Below, in pieces: positions 14,326 through 15,444 of a stretch of DNA of 15,444 nucleotides. Origin of the DNA: Auxenochlorella pyrenoidosa (Eukaryota; Chlorophyta; Trebouxiophyceae; Chlorellales; Chlorellaceae); assembly GCA_001430745.1 (NCBI GenBank), contig KQ482069.1, forward strand, positions 809,744 through 825,187. The letters are read 5' to 3'. The notes below the pieces were generated by a model that ran no database searches, was not told where the DNA came from, and saw nothing but the letters and a program-made list of their open reading frames with translations. The first letter of the stretch is position 1. Every line of letters begins with the position of its first letter. The translations under genes and the position numbers were made by a program.

Positions 14326-15444
14326 ATGGCAGGAAATGCTCAGCAGCCCCCACGGAGCGGAAGAGCCCCTGCAGCAACGGAAGAGCCGCCGCCCAAGCGC
14401 AAGCCAGGTCGCCCGCCTAAATGGTTGGGCTGCCAAGTGCGTTCCAGCTGCGGCGCGGGAAGGCCGCAAGCAGACCTACCATCCCTGCCCTGTGTACCGC
14501 CGCCCGCACAGACGCCCGTCCTTGACAAACAGCCTGACAAGCCGCTTTACCCTGCCCCCTCCAGGTGTGCGGGTGCAACCTGGATGACCAGCGCCTCTTC
14601 CACAGGGTGAGATGGGGATGCCTGACGCGCCGGCACGCTCCGGCACGCCAGCTCCCTGCCCTGCACTGTTCCCCTAGCACCGCACCGCTGCAACCAACTC
14701 CGGTACACCCTTGCACCCCCCAACCCCCCATCCCTGCAGCGATACCACATCTGCCAGGTCAGTTGGCGAGTCCGGGAAGGCTGCGCTGGGCCACGACTGG
14801 CTGGGTGCTGCTCCTGCGCTTGGGGCGCGCACTCACTCGAGCTGCTGGCCGACTAGTGGCAGACCTGAAGGACAGGGCATGCCTGCCTCACCGCCGGCCG
14901 GCTGCACCCCCACCCCCACCCTGCAGGCCCACATGATGGCAGAGATGGTGGAGCGCGACAGCGTGCCCTCCCGCTTCTGCCAGCAGGCAAGGGCCGGGGG
15001 GTAGTGCTTGGGGGTGTGCGCGCGGTCCCGCATCCAGGACTCCCCCGTTGAGCCCCCCAGCCTGGCTGGCATCTGGAACAGCCTGCGCTGCTGCGTGCAG
15101 CACCCCCAGCGTGCGGCCCCGGGCCGACAGCGGTCCTTGCGTGGGCCTGTCGTTGCCTCGCCGAGCGGTCACATGCTGGGTGGGACGCGGTGACCTTGCT
15201 GCACCATTTTGAAGTTTCAATTTTAAGTTTCTACAACTTGATGTCAATACGACTTGATGCATGTACACTTGGCGGTACTCCCCCAAACCCCAACCCCTGG
15301 CACCCCCCCACCCCACCCACCCCACCCCCTCCCCGGCGCAGTGCGCTCGCTTCCACCCCCTGGAACGGTTCGAGCCCGGCATGCGGTCCTGCCGTGCCCA
15401 GCTGGCACGGCACGCAGAGCGCAGGCGCAAGGTGCGCTCGCAGG
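14326..15444 (+). CDS. SBP-domain transcription factor with N-terminal AT-hook (3'-partial)
   Basis: Exons are 14326-14436, 14565-14606, 14740-14757, 14927-14986 and 15342 to at least 15431, with donor-like gtgcgc at 15432 or coding to the window edge. All junctions are phase 0. The ATG at 14326 starts MAGNAQQPPRSGRAPAATEE; residues 24-32, KRKPGRPPK, form an AT-hook. The SBP domain starts at C36 and reads CQ|VCGCNLDDQRLFHR|RYHICQ|AHMMAEM...RFCQQ|CARFHPLERF...RSC...RRRK. All eight zinc ligands are visible: C36, C41, C56 and H59 in site one; C75, C78, H82 and C94 in site two. The HAERRRK end is the usual nuclear-localisation part. SBP proteins bind GTAC-core DNA and occur only in green plants and algae; Chlamydomonas CRR1 is the copper-response member, but nothing here shows orthology. 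The exon 4 donor is GC (CAG|gcaagg). An upstream start is possible, since the frame stays open for at least eight codons before the ATG. Confidence 0.9.
14740..14757 (+). other. 18-base microexon encoding RYHICQ of the SBP domain
   Basis: CCCTGCAG precedes it and GTCAGT follows it. It supplies the invariant third Cys of zinc site one. Without it HR would join directly to AHMM and zinc site one would lose a ligand, although the reading frame would stay intact. Confidence 0.88.
15206..15270. other. AT-rich island in the last SBP intron
   Basis: About 65 bases rich in A/T (TTTTGAAGTTTCAATTTTAAG and ACTTGATG twice) sit inside an otherwise C-rich GC-AG intron. The origin is unknown. It resembles the AT-rich insert at 2677-2721 only in composition; I saw no clear sequence identity. 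Confidence 0.6.

Noticed and set aside
15206..15270. Homology between this AT-rich island and the insert at 2677-2721
   Set aside because: On both strands only short A/T-rich words are shared, as expected from composition alone.
15367..15378. GGTTCGAGCCC resembling a tRNA T-arm
   Set aside because: It falls within the SBP exon (ERFEPG) and no acceptor, D or anticodon arms surround it.

Overview
This is nuclear DNA of a GC-rich eukaryote, most probably a chlorophyte green alga of Chlorella or Chlamydomonas type. The reasons are very high GC, exons of about 60-110 bases strongly biased to G/C at third positions, many introns of 120-540 bases with C-rich tracts, candidate TGTAA poly(A) signals, an SBP-domain transcription factor (a family of green plants and algae) and a CYP71/PPWD1-type cyclophilin. 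I cannot name the genus.

Layout. (1) Positions 1-1023, + strand: the 3' end of a gene for a basic, coiled-coil-like protein, cut by the window edge. (2) 1024-1932: a convergent intergenic region with a minisatellite and degenerate repeats of the neighbouring gene's stop-codon region. (3) 1933-10541, - strand: a complete 22-exon gene for a WD40-cyclophilin fusion (PPWD1/CYP71), reconstructed to 635 aa with every exon junction in phase. (4) 10542-11014: a 473-bp divergent promoter region. (5) 11015-12459, + strand: a complete 4-exon gene of 197 aa for an Hsp90 co-chaperone that has only the Aha1 N-terminal domain. (6) 12460-14325: about 1.9 kb of less G/C-biased DNA with no gene I can support. 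(7) 14326-15444, + strand: the 5' part of an SBP-domain transcription factor with an AT-hook just before the SBP zinc-binding domain; the window ends at the end of that domain.

Functionally, two neighbours are divergently transcribed proteostasis or nuclear factors (a peptidyl-prolyl isomerase on a WD40 scaffold, and an Hsp90 ATPase activator domain), followed by a DNA-binding regulator.

The most unusual content is in the introns. In at least seven of the 30 introns modelled, a splice site plus its adjoining exon edge is tandemly duplicated (2-4 copies) into the intron, and an eighth shows a decayed copy. Six of the 30 introns appear to be GC-AG. One donor duplication carries a 45-bp insert of about 20% GC between 21-bp direct repeats. 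Together these look like footprints of intron growth or gain by tandem duplication.
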